Assembly (NCBI RefSeq): GCF_023074185.1
Contig: NZ_JADPKY010000094.1
Location: 124,001-188,000, forward strand
Length of the DNA stretch: 64,000 nucleotides
Direction of reading: 5' to 3'
Source of the DNA: Bradyrhizobium sp. 132
Lineage (GTDB): Bacteria; Pseudomonadota; Alphaproteobacteria; Rhizobiales; Xanthobacteraceae
Position 1 is the stretch's first letter. Every line of letters begins with the position of its first letter. This document shows positions 17,917 to 27,700 of this stretch, one piece after another. The translations under genes and the position numbers were made by a program. The notes beneath the pieces were generated by a model, which saw only the letters and a program-made list of their open reading frames with translations, was not told where the DNA came from and searched no databases.

Positions 17917-17952
17917 TTGTAATTCTCCTCACCGTGAATTTGATTGCTATGC

Positions 17953-18039
17953 CGTCATTGCGAGCGAAGCGAAGCAATCCAGAATCTCACCGTGGAGACA
18001 GTCTGGATTGCTTCGTCGCTTCGCTCCTCGCAATGACGA
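17953..18039. repeat. Inverted intergenic repeat, type B copy 1
   Basis: The left arm, CGTCATTGCGAGCGAAGCGA then AGCAATCCAGA, is mirrored by the right arm TCTGGATTGCTTCGTCGC then CTCGCAATGACG, with about 17 bp between them. A second copy is at 56705-56789. It lies between the SDR start and the stop of the dehydratase gene (18044), both on the minus strand. Confidence 0.85.
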
Positions 18040-18043
18040 GTGG

Positions 18044-19873
18044 TTAGTGATTATCCCGCGCGACACCAAACGTGCCGGCGACGTTCTGGTAGCGTGTCGC
18101 CAACTCCATGCAGGCGCCGGTCGACTGCTGGCCGACGGTGTTGCGATAAAGCTCCTGCCACGGCGTCTGGTTCGGCGGATGCTTGAAGCCGCCATTGGCC
18201 GCCAGTTCGGCATGGCGCTTCTTCACCTCGTCGTCGGAGATGAGAATGTTGGCGCTGCCCTTGTTGAGGTCGATGCGCACCTTGTCGCCGTTCCTGAGGA
18301 TCGCCAGCCCGCCATTGGCGGCAGCTTCCGGCGAGGCGTTGAGGATCGAGGGCGAGCCCGATGTGCCGGACTGGCGGCCGTCACCGATGCAGGGCAGGGC
18401 GAGGATGCCGCGTTTGATCAACGCCGCCGGCGGCTGCATGTTCACGACCTCGGCGCCGCCGGGATAGCCGATCGGCCCGGTGCCGCGGACGAACAGCACG
18501 CAATGCTCATCAATGTCGAGCGAGGCATCGTCGATCCGCTCGTGATAGTCCTCGGGACCCTCGAACACGATGGCGCGGCCCTCGAAGGCGTTGAGGTCCT
18601 TGGGGTTGCTGAGATAGCGGTCGCGAAACTCCTTGGAGATCACGCTGGTCTTCATGATCGCTGAATCGAACAGATTGCCGCGCAGCACCAGGAACCCGGC
18701 GTCCTTGACCAGCGGCTTGTCGTAATTCCAGATCACGTCGTTGTCGGGCTTTGCCGCATTGGCGCAGTTCTCGCCGATGCCGCGGCCGTTCACGGTGACC
18801 GCGTTCTCGTGGATGCGCTTGTGCTTCATCAATTCGCGCACCACCGCCGGTATGCCGCCGGCGCGATGGAATTCCTCGCCGAGATAGAAGCCGGCCGGCT
18901 GCATGTTGACCAGCAGCGGCACGTCGTGGCCGACCTTCTGCCAGTCGTCGATCGAGAGCTCCACGCCGATGTGGCGCGCCAGCGCGTTGATGTGGATCGG
19001 CGCGTTAGTCGAGCCGCCGATTGCCGAGTTGATCACGATGCAGTTCTCGAACGCCTCGCGGGTCAGGATGTCCGAGGGCTTTAGGTCCTCCCAGACCATC
19101 TCGACGGCGCGCTTGCCCGTCTCATAGGCAATCTGGCCGCGCTCGCGATAAGGCGCGGGGATCGCCGCACAGCCCGGTAGCGAGAAGCCGAGCGCTTCCG
19201 CAAGCCCGTTCATGGTCGAGGCGGTGCCCATGGTGTTGCAATGGCCGACCGAGGGCGCCGATGACGCCACGATCTCCATGAATTCCTCATAGTCGATCTC
19301 GCCTGCGGCGAGCCGCTCGCGCGATTTCCAGACGATGGTGCCGGAGCCGGTGCGCTCGCCATTGTGCCAGCCGTTCAGCATCGGGCCGCCCGACAGCACG
19401 ATCGCGGGCAGGTTGACGGTCGCGGCCGCCATCATGCAGGCCGGCGTGGTCTTGTCGCAGCCGGTGGTCAGCACCACGCCGTCGAGCGGATAGCCGTAGA
19501 GGATCTCGACCAGGCCGAGATAAGCGAGGTTGCGGTCGAGCGCCGCGGTCGGGCGCTTGCCGGTCTCCTGGATCGGATGGGTCGGGAATTCCATCGCAAT
19601 GCCGCCGGCCTCGCGGATGCCTTCGCGGACGCGATGAGCAAGCTCGATATGGTGGCGGTTGCAGGGTGAGAGGTCGTTGCCGGTTTGTGCAATGCCGATG
19701 ATCGGCTTGCCGGACTGAAGCTCGGCGCGGGTCAGACCGTAGTTCAAATAGCGCTCCAGATAGAGCGCGGTCATGCCCGGGTTATGCGGATTGTTGAACC
19801 ATTCCTGCGAGCGAAGGTGGCGCCGAGCGCCGTTCTCGGCGGGGGCATGCCCATTGGTTGGTTTTTTTGTCAT
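18044..19873 (-). CDS. IlvD/Edd-family sugar-acid dehydratase (pentonate-type)
   Basis: 609 residues from the ATG at 19873 (MTKKPT), preceded by GCAGGAGAAACC, a strong ribosome-binding site; an upstream ATG five codons earlier lies inside that site. The three Fe-S cluster Cys residues of the family are C71 (DLSPCNRHH), C138 ([11 protein letters not shown]) and C211 ([12 protein letters not shown]). [11 protein letters not shown] and the C-terminal [20 protein letters not shown] are typical of the arabinonate/xylonate-dehydratase branch, not of true dihydroxy-acid dehydratase. It should convert an aldonic acid to its 2-keto-3-deoxy acid. The kinase and aldolase for the next steps are encoded at 26.7-28.4 kb. 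A LacI-type operator lies 137 bp upstream. Confidence 0.88.
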   Translation of the reverse strand: MTKKPTNGHAPAENGARRHLRSQEWFNNPHNPGMTALYLERYLNYGLTRAELQSGKPIIGIAQTGNDLSPCNRHHIELAHRVREGIREAGGIAMEFPTHPIQETGKRPTAALDRNLAYLGLVEILYGYPLDGVVLTTGCDKTTPACMMAAATVNLPAIVLSGGPMLNGWHNGERTGSGTIVWKSRERLAAGEIDYEEFMEIVASSAPSVGHCNTMGTASTMNGLAEALGFSLPGCAAIPAPYRERGQIAYETGKRAVEMVWEDLKPSDILTREAFENCIVINSAIGGSTNAPIHINALARHIGVELSIDDWQKVGHDVPLLVNMQPAGFYLGEEFHRAGGIPAVVRELMKHKRIHENAVTVNGRGIGENCANAAKPDNDVIWNYDKPLVKDAGFLVLRGNLFDSAIMKTSVISKEFRDRYLSNPKDLNAFEGRAIVFEGPEDYHERIDDASLDIDEHCVLFVRGTGPIGYPGGAEVVNMQPPAALIKRGILALPCIGDGRQSGTSGSPSILNASPEAAANGGLAILRNGDKVRIDLNKGSANILISDDEVKKRHAELAANGGFKHPPNQTPWQELYRNTVGQQSTGACMELATRYQNVAGTFGVARDNH

Positions 19874-19995
19874 TGGTTTCTCCTGCAATGCAAACGCACT
19901 GGCGTCCGTTTTATGGTGTCGGCTTGTGCGATGCCCAACGGCGCGAGTGATGATTTGCCTGCCCGCTGGCGGGTCGTTTCCTCACAAATCCGATA

Positions 19996-21096
19996 CTAGT
20001 CATGGCCACTTGGTAACGCTACCAATTTGTTCGCAGCGCCCGCGCCTGAAACCGCCGGCCTGTTGTCCGAACGCCGCGCCGAGGAGCTTTGCCGCTCTAT
20101 CACCTTGAAGCCGAGATCGAGCACCGGATGCTGCGGGCGCCGCCCGTCGATCGCCTCGATCAGCATGGCGGCGGCCGTGTTGCCCATCTCGTAGCGGTTG
20201 GTGCGCACGCTGGAGAGGGTCGGCACGGTGGACGCCATGAATTCGAGATCGTTGAAGCCGACGATCGCGATCTGTTCGGGTATTGCGATCTCCCGGCGCC
20301 TGCATTCGAACAGCACGCCGAGCGCGAGGTCGTCATTGGCGCAGAACACCGCGTCCATGCCGGGCTCCTGCGCCAGGAGGTCGGTGAAAAGGGCGGCGCC
20401 GAGCGTCACCGAGGTCGGTGTTGCCGTCGTGACGACGAGGCGTTGCTCGAACAGTCCAGCGTCCTTCATGGCCGAGACGTATCCGTCGAGCCGCCGCTGC
20501 ACCCGTGGATCCATCCGCGCGCCGACGAAGCCGATCTTGCGGTGACCTTGCGCGAACAGGTGCGCGATCGCCGCGCGGGCTGCGTCATAGTGCGAAAAGC
20601 CGATCATCATGTCGACCGGATTGGGTCCGATCTCCATGATCTGCACAATCGGGCAGTCGGCGGCATCGAGCATCGCGCGCGATTCCGCGGTCTGGTCGAT
20701 GCCGGTGACGATCAGTCCGGCCGGCTTCTGCGCGAGAAACAGACGCAGCAGCTTCTCCTCCTGGAGAATACTGTAGCGTGTATTGGACAACTGAATCGAG
20801 TAACGGCTGCTTTCGGAGGCGTCATAGATGCCGCGCAGCACGTCGGAGAACACGTTGTTGGTCAGGGACGGAATCAAGACGCCGATCACTTCGGTGCGCT
20901 GCGAGGCCAACGCGCGTGCCGCCAGGTTGGGCACATAGCCGAGCTCCTTGGCCGCGCTCTCGACCCGTGTCCGCTTGGCGACCGACAGCGCCTCGGGATT
21001 GCGGAAGAAGCGGGACGCTGTGATCGGGCTGACGCCGGCAAGTTCGGCGACTTCCGCCAGCCGGATTTTGCCTGACTTGGTGCGTTTTCGACCCAT
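19996..21096 (-). CDS. LacI-family transcriptional regulator of the sugar-acid locus
   Basis: 366 residues. The DNA-binding domain is at residues 10-65: IRLAEVAELAGVSPITASRFFRNPEALS, then the hinge helix NLAARALAS. A periplasmic-binding-protein-like effector domain follows (GVLIPSLTNNVFSDVLRGI, FCANDDLALGVLFECRR, VGFNDLEFMASTVPTLSSVRT). The C-terminal extension after about residue 340 is low complexity. It diverges from the ABC transporter operon and lies upstream of the dehydratase on the same strand. Matching operator-like dyads lie at 21139-21152 and inside its own 3' end, so it likely represses both units until a sugar or sugar acid binds. Confidence 0.92.
   Translation of the reverse strand: MGRKRTKSGKIRLAEVAELAGVSPITASRFFRNPEALSVAKRTRVESAAKELGYVPNLAARALASQRTEVIGVLIPSLTNNVFSDVLRGIYDASESSRYSIQLSNTRYSILQEEKLLRLFLAQKPAGLIVTGIDQTAESRAMLDAADCPIVQIMEIGPNPVDMMIGFSHYDAARAAIAHLFAQGHRKIGFVGARMDPRVQRRLDGYVSAMKDAGLFEQRLVVTTATPTSVTLGAALFTDLLAQEPGMDAVFCANDDLALGVLFECRRREIAIPEQIAIVGFNDLEFMASTVPTLSSVRTNRYEMGNTAAAMLIEAIDGRRPQHPVLDLGFKVIERQSSSARRSDNRPAVSGAGAANKLVALPSGHD
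20010..20025. promoter_or_regulatory. LacI-family operator inside the 3' end of lacI
   Basis: TTGGTAACGCTACCAA is a near-perfect 16-bp dyad with a CG centre (15 of 16 positions if TTGGTAGC is the ideal half). It lies within the last codons of the LacI gene and 137 bp upstream of the dehydratase start. It resembles the operator at 21139-21152, so this LacI protein probably controls the dehydratase from here. Confidence 0.7.
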
Positions 21097-21138
21097 TTGC
21101 TGCTCTTAACACACTCACTGTCGCAAACAAAGGAACGT

Positions 21139-21152
21139 TGACAGCGCTACCA
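21139..21152. promoter_or_regulatory. LacI-family operator in divergent lacI/ABC promoter region
   Basis: TGACAGCGCTACCA has the AGCGCT centre and a perfect right half (GCTACCA); the left half matches 5 of 7. It sits 43 bp upstream of the lacI start and 146 bp upstream of the ABC ATPase start, in the 201-bp divergent region. It shares its right half with the stronger site at 20010-20025. Confidence 0.55.
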
Positions 21153-21297
21153 GCACAGACTAACCAAAGACAAATTGCCAAAACCGCACAAACTGCCGAC
21201 AATGTCCCCGCTAAGGTTGGGCTTCGTTCGGTGAAGTCTGAAAAAACAAGACGGTCGCGGCGCAAGATGCGTCGTGGACTTTCGAGGAGGGAGCTAG

Positions 21298-22359
<1,062 letters not shown>

Positions 22360-22433
22360 CGACGCCGAACGACTGCCCAAAAGACCCAACACAAGACCAC
22401 CCGATACAAAATATAAAATTTAGGGAGAGAACG

Positions 22434-23747
22434 ATGAGCGATTTCGACAGGCGAAGTGTGCTTAAAGTCGGCCTCGGTGGCGCGGCGTTGCTGGCTGGCC
22501 CGGGCATCGTCCCGGTGCGTGCGGCGACCTGGACCAACACGCCGGAGCCGAACGCGTCCATCCGCGTGCTGCGCTGGAAGCAGTTCATCCAGGCCGAGTT
22601 CGACAAGTTCGCCGAGCAGACCAAGGCGTTCTCCGAGAAGACCGGCGTCAAGGTCAAGCTCGAGGCCGAGAGCTGGGAGGACATCAGGCCGAAGGCCGCG
22701 GTCGCGGCCAATGTCGGCGCCGGTCCCGACCTGATCATCGGCACGCTCGATGATCCCCATAAGTTCCCGGAAAAGCTGATCGACGTGACCGATGTCGCCG
22801 ACTATCTCGGCGCGCAGTATGGCGGCTGGTATCCGGTTGCCGAACGCTACGGCAAGAAGGGCAACACCTGGATCGCCATTCCGCAGGGCGCGACCGGCGG
22901 CTGCCTGAACTACCGCATCAGCCACGTGAAGGCGGCTGGCTTCGATGAATTTCCCAAGGACACCGCCGGCTTCCTCAAGCTGTGCCAGGCCCTGAAGAAG
23001 AACAATACGCCGGCCGGCTTCGCGCTCGGCCACGCCACGGGCGACGCCAACGGCTGGTGCCAGTGGGCGCTGTGGGCATTCGGCGGCAAGGTCGTCAACG
23101 ACAAGAACGAGGTCGTGATCGACTCGCCGGAGACGATCGCCGCGCTCGAATACGTCAAGCAGCTCTACGAGACCTTCATCCCCGGCGTGCTGTCGTGGAA
23201 CGACTCGAACAACAACAAGGCGTTCCTCAACGGCGAACTCAGCCTGACGCTGAACGGCATCTCGATCTGGACCGTCGGAAAGAACTCGACCGATCCGAAG
23301 CAGCAGGAGATCGCCAAGGACATGAACCACGCGCCGATGCCGATCGGGCCGGTCGGCGTGTCGACCGAGCAGCAGAACGTGCTCGTCTATTACGGTTACA
23401 AGCACTCGAAGTATCCCAAGGCGGTCAAGGAATACATCAAATTCATGATGGACAAGGCGAACTACGACGCCTGGGAGGTCTCCTCCAACGGCTACGTCTC
23501 GCCGCCGCTTCCGGCCTACAACGACAACCCGGTGTGGACCTCCGATCCCAAGATCACGCCGTATCGGGACTGCCTGAAGCGTTGCCGCGACAACGGCTAT
23601 GCCGGCGATCTCGGCTATGCCTCCGCCGCCGTGATGGGCGACTTCGTCGTCGTCGACATGTTCGCCGAGGCGGCGTCGGGCTCCGTGACGCCGAAGCAGG
23701 CAGCCGCACGCGCGGCCGAGCGCGCCAAGCGCTACTACCAGGTCTGA
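22434..23747 (+). CDS. ABC transporter sugar-binding protein, Tat-exported
   Basis: 437 residues, extracellular solute-binding protein family 1. The N-terminus carries a twin-arginine motif, FDRRSVLKVG, then a hydrophobic stretch (LGGAALLAGPGIVPV) and an AxA cleavage near VRAA. Export by the Tat system, folded, is therefore expected. The mature part has the two-lobe features of CUT1 binding proteins (VLRWKQFIQAEFDKF, NGELSLTLNGISIW, YTLKALP-like tail absent). A GGGAGAG ribosome-binding site precedes the ATG. It is followed by a very strong hairpin before the permease genes, which may allow higher expression of the binding protein than of the membrane parts. Confidence 0.92.
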   Translation: MSDFDRRSVLKVGLGGAALLAGPGIVPVRAATWTNTPEPNASIRVLRWKQFIQAEFDKFAEQTKAFSEKTGVKVKLEAESWEDIRPKAAVAANVGAGPDLIIGTLDDPHKFPEKLIDVTDVADYLGAQYGGWYPVAERYGKKGNTWIAIPQGATGGCLNYRISHVKAAGFDEFPKDTAGFLKLCQALKKNNTPAGFALGHATGDANGWCQWALWAFGGKVVNDKNEVVIDSPETIAALEYVKQLYETFIPGVLSWNDSNNNKAFLNGELSLTLNGISIWTVGKNSTDPKQQEIAKDMNHAPMPIGPVGVSTEQQNVLVYYGYKHSKYPKAVKEYIKFMMDKANYDAWEVSSNGYVSPPLPAYNDNPVWTSDPKITPYRDCLKRCRDNGYAGDLGYASAAVMGDFVVVDMFAEAASGSVTPKQAAARAAERAKRYYQV

Positions 23748-23761
23748 TCAGTTCCAATCTA

Positions 23762-23789
23762 CGCGGCGTCCGGTTCGCCGGACGCCGCG
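23762..23789 (+). other. Intercistronic RNA hairpin with UUCG tetraloop
   Basis: A perfect 12-bp stem, CGCGGCGTCCGG against CCGGACGCCGCG, is closed by a C(TTCG)G tetraloop, one of the most stable RNA loops. It starts 15 bp after the binding-protein stop and ends 27 bp before the next ATG. With no true T-run it is more likely a 3' stabiliser or partial terminator than a full stop, like the malE-malF intergenic elements of enteric bacteria. Confidence 0.8.
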
Positions 23790-23813
23790 ACTTTTCGTTG
23801 AGGGGAGTCCGAC

Positions 23814-24761
23814 ATGGCAGTTATGGCCGAGCCCGTTGCCGCGCATGTCAAGCGCAGCAGCTTGTGGACCAGAGCATTCGAGAGCCGAAATTTCCTCGGC
23901 GCGATGTTCATGGTGCCGGCGATCGCGATTCTCATCCTGTTTCTGGCTTACCCGCTGGCGCTGGGCTTCTGGCTCGGCATGACCGATGCCAAGATCGGCG
24001 GAGCCGGGCGCTACATCGGGTTCCAGAACTTCGTCTCGCTCTCCAAGGACTCGGTGTTCTGGCTGTCGGTGTTCAACACGATCTTCTACACGGTCGCCGC
24101 CAGCGCCGTGAAATTCGCGATCGGACTTTACCTGGCGCTGCTGCTCAACGAGCGGCTGCCGTTCAAGTCGATCGTCCGCGCCATCGTGCTATTGCCCTTC
24201 GTGGTGCCGACGGTGCTCTCCGCGATCGCGTTCTGGTGGATCTATGACAGCCAGTTCTCGATCATTTCCTGGGTGCTGCTCAAGGCCGGCCTGATCACGC
24301 ACTACATCGATTTTCTCGGCGATCCCTGGAATGCGCGCTGGTCGGTCGTCGCCGCCAACATCTGGCGCGGCGTGCCCTTCGTGGCGATCACGCTGCTGGC
24401 GGGATTACAAACCATCTCGCCCTCGCTCTACGAGGCCGCCAATCTCGACGGCGCCACCAATCTGCAGCGCTTCCGCCACATCACGCTGCCGATGCTGTCG
24501 CCGATCATCGCGGTGGTGATGACGTTCTCGGTGCTGATGACCTTCACCGACTTCCAGTTGATCTACACCATCACGCGGGGCGGGCCGATCAACGCCACCC
24601 ATCTGATGGCGACGCTATCGTTCCAGCGCGCCATCACCGGCGGCAATCTCGGCGAGGGCGCGGCGATCTCGAACGCGATGATTCCGTTCCTGGTCGCGGC
24701 GATCCTGCTCAGCTTTTTCGGGCTTCAGCGTTCCCGCTGGCAGCAGGGCGGGAGGGACTGA
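23814..24761 (+). CDS. Sugar ABC transporter permease 1 (MalF/UgpA type)
   Basis: 315 residues, six main TM segments. The first is FLGAMFMVPAIAILILFLAYPLALGFWLG, near residues 25-55. The ATPase-docking EAA loop is visible as YEAANLDGATNLQRFRHITLPMLSP. Residues such as PFVVPTVLSAIAFWWIYD are typical of the MalF/UgpA family. The gene follows the UUCG hairpin, and its stop is 2 bp before the start of the second permease, so the two permeases are tightly coupled. Confidence 0.93.
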   Translation: MAVMAEPVAAHVKRSSLWTRAFESRNFLGAMFMVPAIAILILFLAYPLALGFWLGMTDAKIGGAGRYIGFQNFVSLSKDSVFWLSVFNTIFYTVAASAVKFAIGLYLALLLNERLPFKSIVRAIVLLPFVVPTVLSAIAFWWIYDSQFSIISWVLLKAGLITHYIDFLGDPWNARWSVVAANIWRGVPFVAITLLAGLQTISPSLYEAANLDGATNLQRFRHITLPMLSPIIAVVMTFSVLMTFTDFQLIYTITRGGPINATHLMATLSFQRAITGGNLGEGAAISNAMIPFLVAAILLSFFGLQRSRWQQGGRD

Positions 24762-24763
24762 CC

Positions 24764-25639
24764 ATGAGCACAGCGGACGACCAAAGCGTCGGAATGGACT
24801 ATCTCGAGAGCTTCCCGCGGAAATTTCTCCGCGTCTACCTTCCGCTCGGTCTGATCATCTTCTTGCTGCTGTTCCCGTTCTACTGGATGGCGATCGCGAC
24901 GTTCAAGCCGGACGCGGAGATGTACGACTACGAGAGGTACAATCCGTTCTGGATCGTGCATCCGACGCTGGAGCACATCAAGAAGCTGTTCTTCGACACC
25001 GACTATCCGCTCTGGATGTGGAACACGGTGATCGTCTCGGTGTCCTCGACCTTCATCTCGCTGTTTGCCAGCGTGTGCGCCGCGTATGCGATCGAACGTC
25101 TGCGCTACAAGGGCTCGCGCTATATCGGGCTTGCGATCTTCCTCGGCTATCTCGTGCCGCCCTCGATCCTGTTCATTCCGCTGGCGGCGATCGTGTTTCA
25201 GCTCGGCCTGTTCGACGGCAATCTGGCGCTGATCCTGACCTATCCGACCTTCCTGATCCCGTTCTGCACCTGGCTCCTGATGGGCTATTTCCGCACCATC
25301 CCCTATGAGCTGGAGGAGTGTGCGCTGATCGACGGGGCGACGCGGATCCAGATTCTGACCAAGATCACGCTGCCGCTGTCGCTGCCGGGGGTGATCTCGG
25401 CGGGCATCTTCGCCTTCACGTTGTCCTGGAACGAGTTCATCTACGCGCTGACCTTCATCTCCTCGTCCGAGAACAAGACGATCCCCGTCGGCGCGATCAC
25501 CGAGCTCGTCAACGGCGACGTCTACCATTGGGGCGCACTGATGGCGGCGGCACTGACCGGCTCGGTTCCCGTGGTTATCCTTTATTCCTTCTTCGTGGAG
25601 TATTATGTGTCGGCGATGACCGGCGCCGTGAAGGAATGA
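24764..25639 (+). CDS. Sugar ABC transporter permease 2 (MalG/UgpE type)
   Basis: 291 residues, six TM segments starting with YLPLGLIIFLLLFPFYWMAI. The EAA loop reads LEECALIDGATRIQILTKITLPLSLPG, with Cys in the alanine position of the E-A-A core, a tolerated variant. The C-terminal part has LSWNEFIYALTF, a MalG-family signature. The start lies 2 bp after permease 1. A GC hairpin 18 bp beyond the stop separates this gene from the catabolic genes downstream. Confidence 0.93.
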   Translation: MSTADDQSVGMDYLESFPRKFLRVYLPLGLIIFLLLFPFYWMAIATFKPDAEMYDYERYNPFWIVHPTLEHIKKLFFDTDYPLWMWNTVIVSVSSTFISLFASVCAAYAIERLRYKGSRYIGLAIFLGYLVPPSILFIPLAAIVFQLGLFDGNLALILTYPTFLIPFCTWLLMGYFRTIPYELEECALIDGATRIQILTKITLPLSLPGVISAGIFAFTLSWNEFIYALTFISSSENKTIPVGAITELVNGDVYHWGALMAAALTGSVPVVILYSFFVEYYVSAMTGAVKE

Positions 25640-25657
25640 TCGCGGGGCCGCAATGAG

Positions 25658-25679
25658 GGCGCGCTGAGGGCAGCGCGCC
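25658..25679 (+). other. Intercistronic hairpin upstream of denD-like gene
   Basis: The 8-bp perfect stem GGCGCGCT/AGCGCGCC has the loop GAGGGC. It lies between the transporter operon stop (25639) and the TTG start at 25699, 19 bp before that codon. It could be a weak terminator or an mRNA end. There is no T-run. Confidence 0.55.
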
Positions 25680-25698
25680 AATAAGAAGGAGTAGGCTC

Positions 25699-26685
25699 TT
25701 GCACATTCTGGTTCTGGGCGCCGCCGGCATGGTCGGCCGCAAATTGTGTGAACGGCTGCTGCGCGACGGCCGGCTCGGCAAGAGCGACATCACCAAGCTG
25801 ACCATGCACGACGTGGTCGAGCCGAAGACGCCGGAAAAGGCCGGTTTTGCCGTCGAGACGGTATCGAGCGACTTCGCCGTCCCCGGCGCTGCCGAAAAGC
25901 TGATCGCCGGCCGCCCGGACGTGATCTTCCATCTCGCCGCGATCGTCTCGGGCGAAGCCGAACTCGATTTCGACAAGGGCTACCGCATCAATCTCGACGG
26001 CACGCGGATGCTGCTCGACGCGGTCAGGCTCGCTGGCGGCGGCTACAAGCCGCGCGTGGTGTTCACCTCCTCGATCGCGGTGTTCGGCGCGCCGTTCCCC
26101 GAGGCGATCGGCGACGAGTTTTTCCACACGCCGCTGTTGAGCTACGGCACCCAGAAGGCGATCGGCGAACTGCTGCTGGCCGACTATTCGCGCCGCGGCT
26201 TCCTCGATGGCATCGGCATTCGCCTGCCGACCATCTGCATCCGGCCCGGCCTGCCCAACAAGGCGGCGTCGGGCTTCTTCTCCAGCATCCTGCGCGAGCC
26301 GCTGGCCGGCAAGGACGTGATCCTGCCGGTCTCCGAGGACGTCCGTCACTGGCACGCCACGCCGCGCTCCGCCGTCGGCTTCCTGCTGCATGCCGGCACC
26401 ATGGACCTCGCCACCGTCGGTCCGCGCCGCAATTTGACCATGCCGGGCCTGTCGGCGACGGTCGGCGAGCAGATCGCTGCGCTGAAGCGTGTCGCGGGCG
26501 ACAAGGTCGCCGCCCGCATCAAGCGGGAGCCCGATCCCTTCATCGTCGGCATCGTCGGCGGCTGGCCGCGCAACTTCAATGCCAAGCGGTCGCTCGAGCT
26601 CGGCTTCACCACCGAGGAAAAGACCTTCGACGACATCATCCGCATTCACATCGAAGACGAGCTCGGCGGCAATTTCGTCGCCTGA
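25699..26685 (+). CDS. denD: NAD-dependent dehydrogenase, DenD-like extended SDR
   Basis: 328 residues with a TTG start, supported by AAGGAGTAGG just upstream and by the Rossmann motif beginning at residue 4 (VLGAAGMVGRKL). Extended-SDR features are HLAAIVSGEAE, FTSSIAVFG for the catalytic Ser/Thr, and the YxxxK pair in SYGTQKAIGE. The overall match is to D-erythronate dehydrogenase (DenD) and related C2-oxidising enzymes of four-carbon sugar-acid pathways. The other tetronate genes (otnI, otnK, otnC) are absent here; instead a KDG kinase and a KDPG aldolase follow. It may therefore act on a different sugar acid. It is assigned by fold and resemblance only. Confidence 0.8.
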   Translation: MHILVLGAAGMVGRKLCERLLRDGRLGKSDITKLTMHDVVEPKTPEKAGFAVETVSSDFAVPGAAEKLIAGRPDVIFHLAAIVSGEAELDFDKGYRINLDGTRMLLDAVRLAGGGYKPRVVFTSSIAVFGAPFPEAIGDEFFHTPLLSYGTQKAIGELLLADYSRRGFLDGIGIRLPTICIRPGLPNKAASGFFSSILREPLAGKDVILPVSEDVRHWHATPRSAVGFLLHAGTMDLATVGPRRNLTMPGLSATVGEQIAALKRVAGDKVAARIKREPDPFIVGIVGGWPRNFNAKRSLELGFTTEEKTFDDIIRIHIEDELGGNFVA

Positions 26686-26708
26686 TCTCTGACTGAGCGG
26701 GTAAAGTG

Positions 26709-27689
26709 ATGGCGAGCGTTGCTTGCATCGGCGAATGTATGGTCGAGCTTCGGCAGGCCCAGGGCGGACAGTCTTCGGGACAGTCTGCCGGGCAGGGCGG
26801 TGGCCTGTACTCGCGCGGCTTCGGCGGAGACACCCTCAATACGGCCGTGTATCTGGCGCGGCTCGAGGTCAAGGTCGATTATCTCACCGCGCTTGGCGAC
26901 GATGCCCTGAGCGATGAGATGATCGCGGCCTGGACCTCGGAGGGCGTCGGCACAAGGCGTGTCGCGCGGTTGGCGGGCAAGCTGCCCGGCCTCTACATGA
27001 TCCAGCTGGATGCGAAGGGCGAGCGCCAGTTCTTCCACTGGCGCGACAGTGCGGCGGCGCGCCAGCTGATGAACTTGCCGGAGACGAACGAGCTGCTCAA
27101 CTCGCTGATGAGCTACGACATCATCTATCTCTCTGCGATCACGCTCTCGATCTACGATGCGGCCGGACGCGAGCGCCTGTTCGCGGCGATCAAGCGCGCG
27201 CGCCTGCTCGGCACCCGCTTCGTGTTCGACACCAATTTTCGCGCGCGAGGGTGGCCGGACCGCGATGTCGCGCGCGAGGTGTTTGCAGCGGCCTTCGCGG
27301 CCGCCGACATCGTGCTGACCTCGACCGAGGATCTGCTCGCCCTCTATCCCGGCGAGAGCCTGGACCAGCTGATGGCGCGCATCCCGAGCCCCGAGCTGGT
27401 GTTCCGGCTCGCCGAGCCGGTCAGCCTGCTGCGCTTTGCCGGAGCCACCCACGAGGTCCGCGCCGAGCCCATGACCAAGCCGGTGGTCGACACCACGGCG
27501 GCCGGGGACAGCTTTGCGGCGGCCTATATCGCGGCGCGGCTCGCCGGTTCCGACCCGGTCGAGGCCGCCCAGGCCGGGCATCGCCTCGCCAGCCTCGTGA
27601 TCTGCTATTCCGGCGCCATCATTCCGGGTTATGCCATGCCGCCGAAGAAGCGGCACCGGCCGGCGACCTCTCGTCAAGCGACCAAGTAA
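26709..27689 (+). CDS. kdgK: 2-keto-3-deoxygluconate kinase (PfkB family)
   Basis: 326 residues from the ATG at 26709; an in-frame GTG lies one codon earlier. It is a PfkB/ribokinase-fold sugar kinase. The N-terminus is VACIGECMVELRQ, the sugar-binding GG region is FGGDTLNTAVYLARL, and the C-terminal anion hole with catalytic Asp is VVDTTAAGDSFAAAY. The D-T-T-A-A-G-D form is usual in KDG kinases. It contains a short Ser/Gly/Gln-rich insert near residue 20. With the dehydratase upstream and the aldolase directly downstream it completes a modified Entner-Doudoroff path: aldonate to KDG-type acid, to its phosphate, to pyruvate and a triose phosphate. Confidence 0.87.
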   Translation: MASVACIGECMVELRQAQGGQSSGQSAGQGGGLYSRGFGGDTLNTAVYLARLEVKVDYLTALGDDALSDEMIAAWTSEGVGTRRVARLAGKLPGLYMIQLDAKGERQFFHWRDSAAARQLMNLPETNELLNSLMSYDIIYLSAITLSIYDAAGRERLFAAIKRARLLGTRFVFDTNFRARGWPDRDVAREVFAAAFAAADIVLTSTEDLLALYPGESLDQLMARIPSPELVFRLAEPVSLLRFAGATHEVRAEPMTKPVVDTTAAGDSFAAAYIAARLAGSDPVEAAQAGHRLASLVICYSGAIIPGYAMPPKKRHRPATSRQATK

Positions 27690-27700
27690 GATCGAGACCC

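Noticed and set aside
27251..27700. 150-codon N-terminal extension of the KDPG aldolase frame
   Set aside because: It overlaps the kinase gene in another frame and has no resemblance to aldolases. The ATG at 27701 gives a normal 216-residue enzyme.
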